64,000 nt of DNA, from assembly GCF_040120695.1 (NCBI RefSeq), contig NZ_JBEEAC010000003.1, forward strand, positions 328,882 to 392,881, in the 5' to 3' direction. Of this stretch, positions 7,581 to 16,299 are shown piece by piece (position 1 is the first letter of the stretch; every line of letters begins with the position of its first letter). Made by a program: the position numbers and the translations under genes. The DNA is from Plantactinospora sp040120695. GTDB lineage: Bacteria > Actinomycetota > Actinomycetes > Mycobacteriales > Micromonosporaceae. The notes beneath the pieces were generated by a model. That model did no database searches, was not told where the DNA came from, and saw nothing but the letters and a program-made list of their open reading frames with translations.

Positions 7581-9356
7581 TCAGTTGATGAGGCAGACGA
7601 CGCCGCCAGCGGTGAGGACCGCGCCGACCTCGGCGGCGAGTTCGCGCACCACACCGGCCTTGTGCGCGTGCAACGGCTGCTCCATCTTCATCGCCTCCAT
7701 CACGACGATCAGGTCACCCTCGGCGACCGTGTCGCCGTCGGCAACCGCGATCTTGACGATGGTGCCCTGCATCGGGGAGGTCAGCGCGTCGCCTCCGGCG
7801 GCGGCTCCGCCGGACGCGGCGGACCGGCCAGCCCGCCGGGATGGTCGCCGGGTGGTCCCGCCGGAGGTACCCGGGCCGGCGGCCAGGGCGGTACCCGTGC
7901 CGTAGCCGGCCGGCAGACTGACCTCCAGCCGCTTGCCGCCGACCTCGACCACGACGGTCTCCCGGGCCCCGGCCGGCTCGTCGGCCGGCACGGCGGCGGC
8001 GAACGCCGGCAGGGTGTTGTCGAACTCGGTCTCGATCCACCTGGTGTGCACGGCGAACGGCGCGGAGGTGAAGGCCGGGTCCCGGACGACGAGCCGGTGG
8101 AACGGCAGTGCGGTGGCCATCCCGTCCACCACCATCTCGTCGAGAGCCCGACGGGCGCGCTCCAGCGCCTCTGTACGGGTCTCGCCGGTGACGATCACCT
8201 TGGCGAGCAGCGAGTCGAAGTTGCCGCCGACCACGTCCCCGGCCACGATGCCGGTGTCCACCCGTACGCCGGGTCCGGTGGGCAGCCGCAGCGCGGTCAC
8301 CGCACCGGGGGCCGGCAGGAAGTTCCGGCCCGGGTCCTCGCCGTTGATCCGAAACTCGAACGAGTGCCCGCGCGGGACGGGATCGGCGTCGAAGCGGAGC
8401 TTCTCGCCAGACGCGATCCGGAACTGCTCCCGGACCAGATCGATGCCGGCGGTCTCCTCGGTCACCGGGTGTTCGACCTGGAGGCGCGTGTTCACCTCCA
8501 GGAAGGAAACGGTGCCGTCCGCGCCGACCAGGTACTCCACGGTGCCGGCGCCGTGGTAGTCGGCCTCCCGGCAGATCGCCTTCGCGCTGGCGTGGATCTT
8601 CGAGCGCTGCTCGTCGGTCAGGAACGGCGCCGGCGCCTCCTCGACGAGTTTCTGGTGGCGGCGCTGCAGCGAGCAGTCCCGGGTGCCGACGACCACGACG
8701 TTGCCGTGCTGGTCGGCGAGGACCTGCGCCTCGACGTGCCGGGGCCGGTCCAGGTAGCGCTCGACGAAGCACTCGCCCCGGCCGAACGCGGCCAGCGCCT
8801 CCCGGGTGGCCGACTCGAAGAGCGCCGGAATCTCCTCCACCGTCCGGGCCACCTTGAGGCCCCGGCCGCCGCCCCCGAAGGCTGCCTTGATCGCCACCGG
8901 CAGACCGTGCTCGGCCGCGAAGGCCAGCACCTCGTCCGGCCCGCTCACCGGCTCGGAGGTGCCGGGTACCAGGGGAGCACCGGCCCGCCGCGCGAGATGT
9001 CGGGCGGTGACCTTGTCACCGAGGTCGCGGATCGCCTGCGGGCTCGGCCCGATCCAGGTCAGGCCGGCGTCGATCACCGCCGCCGCGAAGTCCGCGTTCT
9101 CCGAGAGAAACCCGTAACCCGGGTGTACGGCGTCAGCGCCGGACCGGGCGGCCACGTCGAGCAGCTTGTCGATCCGCAGGTACGTCTCGGTCGCGGTCTC
9201 GCCACCGAGCGCGTACGCCTCGTCGGCGAGGGTGACGTGCAGCGCGTCCCGGTCGGAGTCGGCGTAGACGGCGACGCTGGCGAGTCCGGCGTCCCGGCAG
9301 CCGCGGACGACCCGGACCGCGATCTCGCCTCGGTTGGCGATCAGTACCTTGCGCAC
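7581..9356 (-). CDS. accA: Acyl-CoA carboxylase alpha subunit (biotin carboxylase + BCCP)
   Basis: 591 aa. Biotin carboxylase core from MRKVLIANRGEIAVRV, ATP-grasp loop GGGGRGLKVA, the EVNTRLQVEHPVTE catalytic segment, BC C-terminal domain (FEFRINGEDP), then a linker and a biotinyl domain with the biotinylation motif EAMKME (Lys near residue 557). It carries out ATP-dependent carboxylation of biotin for acetyl-/propionyl-CoA carboxylase. The start is GTG 9356 with a strong GAGGAGGAA site; an open frame continues upstream but contains only short repeats. Likely partners are AccD (24264-25856) and AccE (16846-17073), and BirA (26083-27114) attaches biotin; all lie in this window. Confidence 0.93.
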   Translation of the reverse strand: MRKVLIANRGEIAVRVVRGCRDAGLASVAVYADSDRDALHVTLADEAYALGGETATETYLRIDKLLDVAARSGADAVHPGYGFLSENADFAAAVIDAGLTWIGPSPQAIRDLGDKVTARHLARRAGAPLVPGTSEPVSGPDEVLAFAAEHGLPVAIKAAFGGGGRGLKVARTVEEIPALFESATREALAAFGRGECFVERYLDRPRHVEAQVLADQHGNVVVVGTRDCSLQRRHQKLVEEAPAPFLTDEQRSKIHASAKAICREADYHGAGTVEYLVGADGTVSFLEVNTRLQVEHPVTEETAGIDLVREQFRIASGEKLRFDADPVPRGHSFEFRINGEDPGRNFLPAPGAVTALRLPTGPGVRVDTGIVAGDVVGGNFDSLLAKVIVTGETRTEALERARRALDEMVVDGMATALPFHRLVVRDPAFTSAPFAVHTRWIETEFDNTLPAFAAAVPADEPAGARETVVVEVGGKRLEVSLPAGYGTGTALAAGPGTSGGTTRRPSRRAGRSAASGGAAAGGDALTSPMQGTIVKIAVADGDTVAEGDLIVVMEAMKMEQPLHAHKAGVVRELAAEVGAVLTAGGVVCLIN

Positions 9357-9409
9357 GCGGCTGTTCCTCCTCGAATCGCTCCCCACCGTCGCCGGCCGCC
9401 GAGGACGGC

Positions 9410-9457
9410 TGTCAGGGACGTGGCCAGGGATCTTGCCAGGGACGCTGCCAGGGACAT
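9410..9457. repeat. 12-bp iterated repeat upstream of accA
   Basis: CAGGGA recurs at exactly 12-bp spacing, at 9413, 9425, 9437 and 9449, within units of the form nTGCCAGGGAnn. It lies about 55-100 bp upstream of the accA start. If read in the accA frame it would encode VPGx repeats, but that frame is upstream of the ribosome binding site. The role is unknown (iteron-type binding array or slippage product). Confidence 0.6.
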
Positions 9458-9559
9458 TGTCAACGACCTCGGCCGTCCGGCCACCGGGTGGGGCGGCCGG
9501 GGCCACCTGGCCCCCCGCCCGGCCGCTCGGCCGGTGCCCGGGCCAGCGGTGGCAACTAT

Positions 9560-9572
9560 TCAATTTTGGCTA
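9560..9572. promoter_or_regulatory. Candidate PadR operator at the padR promoter
   Basis: TCAATTTTGGCTA lies 15 bp upstream of the padR start codon and matches 11 of 13 positions of TCAATGTTGACTA at 10244-10256, upstream of the ABC genes. The core TCAAnnTTGA is palindromic in the second copy. Confidence 0.5.
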
Positions 9573-9586
9573 TTACGCTTCTGGGT

Positions 9587-10240
9587 GTGTCAGCTACCCG
9601 AATGATGATTCTCGGCCTGGTCCGGTGGATGCAACCGGTGCACGGCTATGACGTACGTCGCGAACTGCTGAGCTGGAGCGCGGACAAGTGGGCGAACGTC
9701 CAGCCCGGGTCGATCTACCACGCGCTGCGCAAGCTGACCGAGGAGGGACTGTTGCGCGAGGTGGCCACCGAGCAGGTCGGCGCCCGCCCGGCCCGGGTCA
9801 CGTACGGGATCACGCCGAAGGGCGAGGATGAGTTCCAGGGCCTGCTCAGAGGAAACTGGTGGAACCTCGGCGAGGTGGTCGACCCGTTCTTCGCGGCCTT
9901 CTCCTTCCTGCCGGCGTTGCCCCGGGAGGAGGCGTCCGCAGCGCTGCGTAACCGGGCCCGGCTGCTGCGGGCGATGAACGACAGCCTGCGGGCGGCGATG
10001 GAGTCCGGTTGGATGAAGACGGACAAGCCGGTCCATGTCTCCTGGATGTGGCAGCTGTCCATCGCCCGGGCGGAGGGTGAGATCAGCTGGTGTGAGCGGA
10101 TAGCCGACCTGATCGACGCCGGGGTGACGTACCTGCCGGAGGAACACGCGAAGAACTTCGACTGGCCGCACCTCGACTGGGCGCAGCACGCCCCGATGGC
10201 CGGCGATCAGGACGACGAGGAATCGCCGGGTGACGCGTAA
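9587..10240 (+). CDS. PadR family transcriptional regulator
   Basis: 217 aa from GTG 9587, giving MSATRMMILGLVRWM. The N-terminal winged helix is classical PadR: HGYDVRRELLSW, WANVQPGSIYHALRKLTEEGLL, then the beta wing RPARVTYGITPKGEDEF. A longer C-terminal helical domain (about residues 95-195) fits the Vir_act_alpha_C dimerisation region. It is followed after 124 bp by a two-gene ABC exporter, a standard arrangement in which PadR represses a drug-type efflux pump. The operator-like motif is shared between its own promoter and that of the transporter. Confidence 0.88.
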   Translation: MSATRMMILGLVRWMQPVHGYDVRRELLSWSADKWANVQPGSIYHALRKLTEEGLLREVATEQVGARPARVTYGITPKGEDEFQGLLRGNWWNLGEVVDPFFAAFSFLPALPREEASAALRNRARLLRAMNDSLRAAMESGWMKTDKPVHVSWMWQLSIARAEGEISWCERIADLIDAGVTYLPEEHAKNFDWPHLDWAQHAPMAGDQDDEESPGDA

Positions 10241-10243
10241 TAA

Positions 10244-10278
10244 TCAATGTTGACTAGATGAGCTATATCGCGTTAGCC
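10244..10278 (+). promoter_or_regulatory. Promoter with PadR-like operator for the ABC exporter
   Basis: TTGACT (10250-10255), a 17-bp spacer and TTAGCC (10273-10278) form a plausible SigA-type promoter. The -35 overlaps the palindrome TCAATGTTGA (10244-10253), so a bound regulator would block polymerase. Confidence 0.55.
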
Positions 10279-10364
10279 TCCGAGAGCGTTGCGGTGGGGC
10301 GCCTTCTGGCGTGCCCCGGGGGAAGGGGCCGGTGGGATGCCGGTCCGGCTGACCAGGAGCAGGC

Positions 10365-11321
10365 ATGATCGAGACGAAAGGGTTGCGGAAGTCGTTCCGC
10401 TCCCGACAGGGCAGAGAGAAGAAGTCGGTCGACGCGGTCCGCGGTGTCGACCTTGTGGTGGCCGAGGGCGAGATCTTCGGCTTCCTCGGCCCGAACGGCG
10501 CGGGCAAGACCACCACGCTGCGGATGCTCGCCACGCTCATCGAACCGGACGGTGGCGAAGCCCACATCGCCGGTGTCGACCTGCGGACCAACCCGGGTGA
10601 GGTGCGGCGACGGATCGGCTACGTGGCCCAGGGCGGCAGCACCTGGGACGAGTCGACCGCCCGGGAGGAGCTGGTGCTGCACGCCCGGATGTACGGACTG
10701 AGCAAAGCCGAGGCGCACCGGCGCGCGGTACGCGCCCTGGAGGCGTTCCAGCTCACGGAGTACGCCGACCGCAAGTGCAAGACGTACTCCGGCGGTCAGC
10801 GCCGCCGGGTCGACATCGCCCTCGGCATCATCCACGAACCCAGGATCGTCTTCCTGGACGAGCCGACCACCGGCCTCGACCCGCAGAGCCGGGCGCACAT
10901 GTGGGACGAGATCCGCCGGCTGCGGGCCCAGGGCATGACCGTCTTCATCACCACGCACTACCTGGACGAGGCGGACGCGCTCTGCGACCGGATCGCCATC
11001 ATGGACCACGGCGAGGTGGTCGCCGAGGGGACACCGGCCGAGCTGAAGCGGGAGATCTCCGGCGACGTCGTGCAGGTCGCCATCGAGGGGTCGGCCCAGG
11101 ACGCCGCCAAGGTGCTGGAAACCGAGCCGTACGTGACGAGGCTGGAGAGCTCCGACGACGGCGGGCTCCGGCTCTATGTCAACGACGGGGCCCGGGAGAT
11201 GCCCCAGATCCTCCGCGTGCTCGACGCCGCCGGCGTCGCGCTCAGCTCGATCGAGTTGCACCGCCCCAGCCTCGACGACGTGTTCCTCACCAAGACCGGC
11301 CGCTCGCTGCGCGAGTCCTGA
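10365..11321 (+). CDS. ABC exporter ATP-binding protein (DrrA type)
   Basis: 318 aa. Walker A GPNGAGKTT (about residue 44), Q-loop region YVAQGGST, signature YSGGQRRR, Walker B IVFLDEPTTGLDPQ and the H-loop ITTHY are all present. The C-terminal extension of about 80 residues (ISGDVVQVAIEG to LDDVFLTKTGRSL) is the DrrA-like domain typical of drug and lipid exporters. Start ATG 10365 follows CAGGAG. The permease follows 56 bp later. The complex probably exports an amphipathic compound, with expression under the adjacent PadR. Confidence 0.9.
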   Translation: MIETKGLRKSFRSRQGREKKSVDAVRGVDLVVAEGEIFGFLGPNGAGKTTTLRMLATLIEPDGGEAHIAGVDLRTNPGEVRRRIGYVAQGGSTWDESTAREELVLHARMYGLSKAEAHRRAVRALEAFQLTEYADRKCKTYSGGQRRRVDIALGIIHEPRIVFLDEPTTGLDPQSRAHMWDEIRRLRAQGMTVFITTHYLDEADALCDRIAIMDHGEVVAEGTPAELKREISGDVVQVAIEGSAQDAAKVLETEPYVTRLESSDDGGLRLYVNDGAREMPQILRVLDAAGVALSSIELHRPSLDDVFLTKTGRSLRES

Positions 11322-11377
11322 CCTCTCGCCGCGCGAGTCCTCAGTGCTCGCCGTGCACGCCCAACAGGAGAACTGTG

Positions 11378-12133
11378 ATGAAACTCGCCCGCGACACATG
11401 GTTGATCTTTCAGCGGCAGTTCCTGCTGCTGGTCCGCCAGCCCGTCTGGCTCTTCGTCGGCATCTTCCAGCCGGTGATGTACCTGCTGCTCTTCGCCCCA
11501 CTGCTCAAACCCGCGTTGCAGGCGTCAAGCGACGCCGAGGCGTACCGGATCTTCGTGCCCGGCCTGCTGGTGCTGCTCGCCATCTTCGGCGGGCTGTTCC
11601 AGGGCTTCGGCCTGATCGCCGAGCTACGGGCCGGGGTGATCGAACGGTCCCGGGTCACCCCGGTCAGCCGGCTCGCCCTGCTGCTCGGCCGATCGCTGCG
11701 CGACGTGGTGTCGCTGATCGCCCAGGCGATCATCATCACCCTGCTGGCGCTCGCCTTCGGGCTCTCCGTCTTCATCGGGGACCTGCTGCTCGCCTACCTG
11801 ATGCTGGCCCTTATCGCGCTGATGACGTCGGCGCTGTCGTACGGGATCGCACTGGTGGTGAAGAGCGAGGACGCGCTGGCGCCGCTGATGAACACGATCG
11901 CCCAGCCGGTCCTGCTGCTCTCCGGCATCCTGCTGCCGCTGAGCTTCGCACCCGGCTGGTTGCAGGGGATCGCCGACTGGAACCCGTTCTCCTGGGCGGT
12001 CGACGGCGCCCGGGCACTCTTCGCCGGCGATCTCGGCAACGACGCCGTCTGGCAGGGACTGTCGGTGATGGCGGTGATCACGGCGCTCGCCGTGGTCTGG
12101 GCCGCGCGGGAGTTCGCCCGAAGCGTCCGCTAG
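11378..12133 (+). CDS. ABC-2 type exporter permease (DrrB type)
   Basis: 251 aa with about six membrane segments: PVWLFVGIFQPVMYLLLFAP, IFVPGLLVLLAIFGGLFQG, ALLLGRSLRDVVSLIAQAII, LLLAYLMLALIALMTSAL, PVLLLSGILLPLSF and a C-terminal hydrophobic helix. This is the ABC-2 membrane family, forming a dimer with the preceding ATPase. ATG 11378 has a CAGGAG site. No substrate can be deduced. Confidence 0.9.
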   Translation: MKLARDTWLIFQRQFLLLVRQPVWLFVGIFQPVMYLLLFAPLLKPALQASSDAEAYRIFVPGLLVLLAIFGGLFQGFGLIAELRAGVIERSRVTPVSRLALLLGRSLRDVVSLIAQAIIITLLALAFGLSVFIGDLLLAYLMLALIALMTSALSYGIALVVKSEDALAPLMNTIAQPVLLLSGILLPLSFAPGWLQGIADWNPFSWAVDGARALFAGDLGNDAVWQGLSVMAVITALAVVWAAREFARSVR

Positions 12134-12146
12134 CTCCTCATCGGGT

Positions 12147-12184
12147 ACGGGTGGAGCCGGCGCCTCGACGCCGGTCCCACCCGT
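12147..12184. terminator. Strong bidirectional hairpin terminator
   Basis: A 16-position stem between 12147-12162 and 12169-12184 with one mismatch and one G-U pair and a 6-nt loop, outer arms ACGGGTGG/CCACCCGT and inner arms CCGGCG/CGCCGG. It separates the convergent ABC permease and O-methyltransferase genes. Confidence 0.7.
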
Positions 12185-12206
12185 TGTGCGGAGTTGTTCT
12201 GGTGGG

Positions 12207-12860
12207 TCAGCGGCGGCGGGCCAGGGTGAGGCCGTCGGCGATCGGCAGCATCACCAGATCGACCCGCTCGTCCTCCAGCACCGCATCGTTGAACTCGGCG
12301 ACCGCCCGGTCGGCCGCTGTCTCCGGGGCCAGGATCCGACCGCCTCGGAGCACGTTGTCCACCACGATCAGCCCACCGGTACGCATCCTCGGCACCAACT
12401 CGGCCCAGTAGCGGGGATAGCCCGGCTTGTCGGCGTCGACGAAGACGAAGTCGAGGTGCGGCTCCACCGGTAGGGACCGCAGAGTCTCGGCGGCTGGGCC
12501 GAGCCGCAACTCGGTCCGGTCGTCGACTCCGGCCCGCGCCCAGTAACGGCGGGCGACCGCCGTGTACTCCTCGGAGATGTCGAAGCAGATCAACCGGCCG
12601 TCGGCGGGCAGACCACGGGCGATCGCCAGCGAGGAGAGGCCGGTGAAGGTGCCGACCTCGACCGCCTGCCGGGCGTTCACCAGCCGGGTCAGGAAGGTGA
12701 GCAACCCGGCCTGCTCCGGAGCGATCTGCATCCCGGCGTCGGCGGGGAGCAGGGACACGGTCTCGTCGATCAGCTCCCGAGCCAGGGCGTCCGGCGGGGA
12801 GCCGTGCGCCAGGACGTACGCGTGCAGGTCATCGGTGAGCGGGATCGACTTGGGCGGCAC
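12207..12860 (-). CDS. Class I SAM-dependent O-methyltransferase
   Basis: 217 aa. The glycine-rich SAM motif VEVGTFTGLSSLAIA, the acidic end of beta 2 (ICFDIS), and FVFVDADKPGYPRYW plus GGLIVVDNVLRGG identify the caffeoyl-CoA/catechol O-methyltransferase-like (Methyltransf_3) family, whose members bind a metal through the DADK and DNxL segments. It methylates a small hydroxylated aromatic substrate, not determinable here. Start GTG 12860. It lies downstream of maf on the same strand (43-bp gap). Confidence 0.88.
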   Translation of the reverse strand: MPPKSIPLTDDLHAYVLAHGSPPDALARELIDETVSLLPADAGMQIAPEQAGLLTFLTRLVNARQAVEVGTFTGLSSLAIARGLPADGRLICFDISEEYTAVARRYWARAGVDDRTELRLGPAAETLRSLPVEPHLDFVFVDADKPGYPRYWAELVPRMRTGGLIVVDNVLRGGRILAPETAADRAVAEFNDAVLEDERVDLVMLPIADGLTLARRR

Positions 12861-12903
12861 TGCTCGACGCTATGTCAGGTTGCCGGCGGACGGTAGCGGT
12901 TCG

Positions 12904-13707
12904 TCAGTGTGTGTCGGCAACCGTCTTCGCTGCCCTCGTCACTGCCGTCTCGGAGCCGGCCCCGGGCGGGGACGTCCGGTCGGCCCAGAGGTCGGTGATC
13001 CGCAGGTCAAACTCGCCGAGCAGGTTGCGAAACAGTGGCAGGGAGAGCCCGATCACCGCTCCGGGATCGCCGTCCACCCCGTCGACGAACGGTCCACCCA
13101 GTCCGTCGATGGTGAACGCGCCCGCCACCTGCAACGGCTCACCCGTCGCGACGTACGCGGCGATCTCGTCGTCGCTGACCTCGGCGAAGTAGACGGTAGT
13201 GGCGCCCACCCGGGCAACCTCGCGCCCATTCGACAGGTCGATCAGGCAGTGCCCGGTGTGCAGTACGCCACTCTTGCCCCGCATTGCCTGCCAGCGGCGG
13301 GTCGCCTCTTCCGCATCGGCCGGCTTGCCGAGAATCTCCCCACCGAAGGCGAGCACCGAATCACACCCGAGGACGAGGGTACGGAGACCATTCGCGTCCT
13401 CGCCGCCGGTACCGGCGGGACGGCGTGGCTCGCCCGTGTTGGTGCCGGTCTTGGTGGCGGTGCCGGCGCCGGTGTTGGTGTTGGTGGCGCGGTCGCTGTT
13501 CGAGTGGGCGCTGAGACTGCCGGCTACCGCCCGCGCCTTCAACTGGGCGAGCGTGAGGCTCAGCGCCTCCGGAGTCGAGGGGTCCACCCGCGATTCGTCG
13601 ACCCCGCTGACCAGTACCTCCGGCTCGATGCCGGCGGCCTGTAGAAGCTTGCGTCGGGCCGGGCTCGCCGAGGCGAGCACCAGGCGAAGCCGGTTTGTCG
13701 TGTGCAC
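12904..13707 (-). CDS. maf: Maf-type nucleotide pyrophosphatase with a low-complexity insertion
   Basis: About 267 aa from GTG 13707 (a TTG at 13716 would add three residues). Family marks: LRLVLASASPARRKLL (nucleotide-binding loop), SGVDES, LVLGCDSVLAF, LGKPADAEEA and GAFTIDGLGGPFVDGVDGDP. Maf proteins hydrolyse non-canonical or modified NTPs (dTTP/UTP/m7GTP class). Between the helix ending LKARAVAG and VLGCDSVL there is an extra stretch of about 45 residues rich in Asn, Thr and Gly (TNTNTGAGTATKTGTNTG), encoded by a GGTGTTGGTG-type microsatellite; normal Maf has only a few residues there. The active-site segments are intact. It lies between the mycosin and O-methyltransferase genes. Confidence 0.88.
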   Translation of the reverse strand: MHTTNRLRLVLASASPARRKLLQAAGIEPEVLVSGVDESRVDPSTPEALSLTLAQLKARAVAGSLSAHSNSDRATNTNTGAGTATKTGTNTGEPRRPAGTGGEDANGLRTLVLGCDSVLAFGGEILGKPADAEEATRRWQAMRGKSGVLHTGHCLIDLSNGREVARVGATTVYFAEVSDDEIAAYVATGEPLQVAGAFTIDGLGGPFVDGVDGDPGAVIGLSLPLFRNLLGEFDLRITDLWADRTSPPGAGSETAVTRAAKTVADTH

Positions 13708-13774
13708 GACGGCCAACGCTACCCGGCCCGACGAGAGCTGGCCGCGATCGGGCCGGGGGTTCGGTGGGTTCGGT

Positions 13775-14926
13775 TTAGAAGCGGCGGGGTTGCTGCCGCC
13801 GCCGGACCAGGAACACCACCAGGAGGGTCACCACCAGGCCGAGTACGACGAGAGCCACCAGAACACCGATCAGAATCGTCGACCCGATGCCCGACTTGTC
13901 CTCCGGCTCGGGAGCCGCGTTGGCGGCAGGCTGGGTCTGACTGGAGCTGGGCGCGGCGCTAGCGCTCGGGTTGGCGTCCCCCTCCAGCGGAGGTACGTCG
14001 GCCGTCAACGCCTTGACCAGGTTGACTACGCCGTACCCGTACTCCTCGTCCCTACCCGGCGCACCCTTGTCGTCAGCAGTAGCAGTCAGTCGATGTACGA
14101 CTTCCTCCGCCGACAGATCCGGAAACTTGCTCCGTACGAGCGCAGCCGCCCCAGCCACGATCGCGGCAGAGTCTGATGTGCCGGAGGTTTCGCTATACCT
14201 CCCACGTTTGGCGGTACTGTGGATGTCAATACCCGGGGCGGCAATAACGACTCTCTTCCCAGTAACCGAAGTGTCGGAGTAGTTGCCTTTGTGGTCAGTA
14301 GCGCCGACAGCAACGACTCCATCGATGGCAGCAGGGAATCCAACGAGGATATGTCCAGGGCGATTTCCGGCAGACGCTACAACGACGATGTCTGCCTTGA
14401 AGGCGGCCTCAATTGCTTGGCGGAGTCGAGACGATGAGGACATAACAGAGGAGATGTTGATTATGTCTACCCTCTTGGATATTGCCCACTCTACTGCCTT
14501 GGCTGTCTCGTCCGGGTCGCCACCGCTCTTGTTTTCTGAGTCTCGAATCGGAATAATCTTGGCCTTTGGGGCGATGCCCAGCGCCCCGTTGGCGCCTCTG
14601 CCATGTGCCGCGATCAAACCGGCCATAGCTGTTCCGTGCCCACCAGGATCGCCGTCTTGGCGCCCGTTGCCCGATCCTCCTGTGTAAGTGGCGGTGCCTG
14701 ACAAGAGATTGTTGCGGAGATCGGGGTGCGGGTCAACGCCGGTGTCGATTACGGCGACGGTGATTCCCTCTCCTTGGCTGATTCTGTGGGCATCAGCAAC
14801 CTGGAGGAACTCAAGATGCCATTGATTGTCGCGCACCTGGTCGGCGTGCGCTGCGGCCGATGGCAAGACGGCGACGGCCGTGGCGCACGAGAGCGTCACG
14901 GCCGTGCGGACAACGCGAGAGATCAC
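13775..14926 (-). CDS. mycP: Mycosin, type VII secretion-associated subtilisin-like protease
   Basis: 383 aa. Signal peptide (residues 1-28, ending AHA), S8 domain with catalytic D61 (VIDTGVD), H97 (GGHGTAMAG), oxyanion N188 (ASAGN) and S251 (GTSDSAA), a Pro/Ser-rich linker (about 315-345), then a single membrane helix (TILIGVLVALVVLGLVVTLL) and a basic tail. This is mycosin architecture: membrane-anchored with the catalytic domain outside, stabilising the type VII secretion complex and cleaving a substrate. GTG 14926 overlaps the preceding stop by 4 bp (GTGA), so it is translationally coupled to the Pro-rich substrate-like gene. Parts of the gene (about 14.2-14.6 kb) are only about 55% G+C, well below its neighbours. 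Confidence 0.9.
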   Translation of the reverse strand: MISRVVRTAVTLSCATAVAVLPSAAAHADQVRDNQWHLEFLQVADAHRISQGEGITVAVIDTGVDPHPDLRNNLLSGTATYTGGSGNGRQDGDPGGHGTAMAGLIAAHGRGANGALGIAPKAKIIPIRDSENKSGGDPDETAKAVEWAISKRVDIINISSVMSSSSRLRQAIEAAFKADIVVVASAGNRPGHILVGFPAAIDGVVAVGATDHKGNYSDTSVTGKRVVIAAPGIDIHSTAKRGRYSETSGTSDSAAIVAGAAALVRSKFPDLSAEEVVHRLTATADDKGAPGRDEEYGYGVVNLVKALTADVPPLEGDANPSASAAPSSSQTQPAANAAPEPEDKSGIGSTILIGVLVALVVLGLVVTLLVVFLVRRRQQPRRF

Positions 14927-16299
14927 CGCTCGTTCCCGATTATTGGGCCAGGGTCAATCCGGACCTTTTCGCGATTCGGCATCATGATCGGGGCTACGCC
15001 TTCGTCGGTTTCCCAGGGGTTATCGGGATCCCAATACCGGACCTCTTCTTCCTTGCTTTGGCCGGGTCGGGCGCCCGACCCCATTCCGAATGCCTTGGCT
15101 GCTCCTGTCGGGCCATTCGTAAAGCCCGGCGATCCAGTCCTGCTGGGCGAGGTCGCTCCGCCTCCACTGCCAATTACACCCCCGACAGGGTTGATGCGCC
15201 GAGCTCCCCCAGTTCCTGAAACTGGCTGGGACAGACCTGCCCCGGATGTGCCACCAATCATTCCTCCCGGAGGCATGACCCGAGGACCCGATCCACCGTT
15301 GGGTCCGAAGCCAAGCTTGTTCATGCCGGCGGGGGGTACCGATGATGGCATGGGATGGTTCAGCCCAGGAGGCCTGGCCCCAAGCGGAAGACCCGGGGGC
15401 TTCGCGCCCGGAGGTAGGGCGGGGGCTATTGGAGGAGGCGGCGGCAGACCCGGGCCAGTAGTAGGCGGTGGCGGAATGACGCTCGGAGGTGTCGGTGGGA
15501 CGGCCGGAGGCGCAACCGGACCAGCACCCCCGAGGATCGGACCTATACCGGGCGCAGGTGGCGTCGGTACGGTGTGGACGGCCGATGTTGGGGGTGGAGT
15601 ATAGCTTGCACCGCCTCCCGCCGGGATCGGTACAACAGGAGGGAGCACTGGAGGGCCGGAACTTCCCATGGCGCCGTTGGTGCCAGCGCCTGGGTAGTCT
15701 GCTGGATCACCCGTCTGCTTGTCACGAGCCTTGTAAACCGGCGGCTTTCGGAGCTGTACCTGGGCGGTGGCAAGTTCGCTGCTGAGCCCGTACATGATGT
15801 GGCGGGCGCGCCAGTTCAGGTCTTCCAGATCGGCTTGAGTCGTCGCCTGCTGGCCGGCGGGCGGCCGCCCGTTGTTCGCCGTAACTGCCGCGTCGTACTG
15901 CTGCTTGGCCTGCTCCTTCTTGAGGTACTCCTTGTGAATCTCCTCAAGATTTCTGCGCGACTCCCAGATCGCCTGGGTCACACCCGTGAGGGTCTGCTGG
16001 TTCGCGGCGGCCGTGTCGTAGACGCCCTGCACCGTCTCGATGAGGAAGTCGAGTCGCGCGACGTACGCCTTTGAAGCCTCGTTCTTCTCCGGCGGCCAAG
16101 CCTCGGCCAGGTTCTCGCGGTACTGCTTCAGCCGCGAGAGGTGTAGCAAGCTGAGCTCGGAGGTCTTCCGCCAGCCGCTGACGTGCTGCCAGTGCGTGTC
16201 GGTCTGCTGGTTCTCCACCAGACTCCACATCTGCCGCACATTATGTGACACCCAGTTGGTCGTACCGGCGAGCTGGCCGGTGCCCCCGCCATCAAGCAT
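14923..16299 (-). CDS. Type VII secretion substrate-like protein, helical head and Pro/Gly-rich tail (EspB-like)
   Basis: 458 aa. Residues about 1-200 are helical (NVRQMWSLVENQQ, SGWRKTSELSLLHLSRL, AWPPEKNEASKAYVARLDFL), with a YxxxE motif in HKEYLKKEQ, the type VII signal pattern YxxxD/E. Residues about 210-420 are Pro/Gly-rich low complexity (PPPPTTGPGLPPPPP and similar). The C-terminus has the acidic motif YWDPDNPWETDEGVAP. The overall plan recalls mycobacterial EspB, which is processed by mycosin; here mycP directly overlaps it. ATG 16299 overlaps the preceding stop by 8 bp. No homology beyond architecture is claimed. G+C drops to the low 50s per cent in its helical part. Confidence 0.7.
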   Translation of the reverse strand: MLDGGGTGQLAGTTNWVSHNVRQMWSLVENQQTDTHWQHVSGWRKTSELSLLHLSRLKQYRENLAEAWPPEKNEASKAYVARLDFLIETVQGVYDTAAANQQTLTGVTQAIWESRRNLEEIHKEYLKKEQAKQQYDAAVTANNGRPPAGQQATTQADLEDLNWRARHIMYGLSSELATAQVQLRKPPVYKARDKQTGDPADYPGAGTNGAMGSSGPPVLPPVVPIPAGGGASYTPPPTSAVHTVPTPPAPGIGPILGGAGPVAPPAVPPTPPSVIPPPPTTGPGLPPPPPIAPALPPGAKPPGLPLGARPPGLNHPMPSSVPPAGMNKLGFGPNGGSGPRVMPPGGMIGGTSGAGLSQPVSGTGGARRINPVGGVIGSGGGATSPSRTGSPGFTNGPTGAAKAFGMGSGARPGQSKEEEVRYWDPDNPWETDEGVAPIMMPNREKVRIDPGPIIGNER

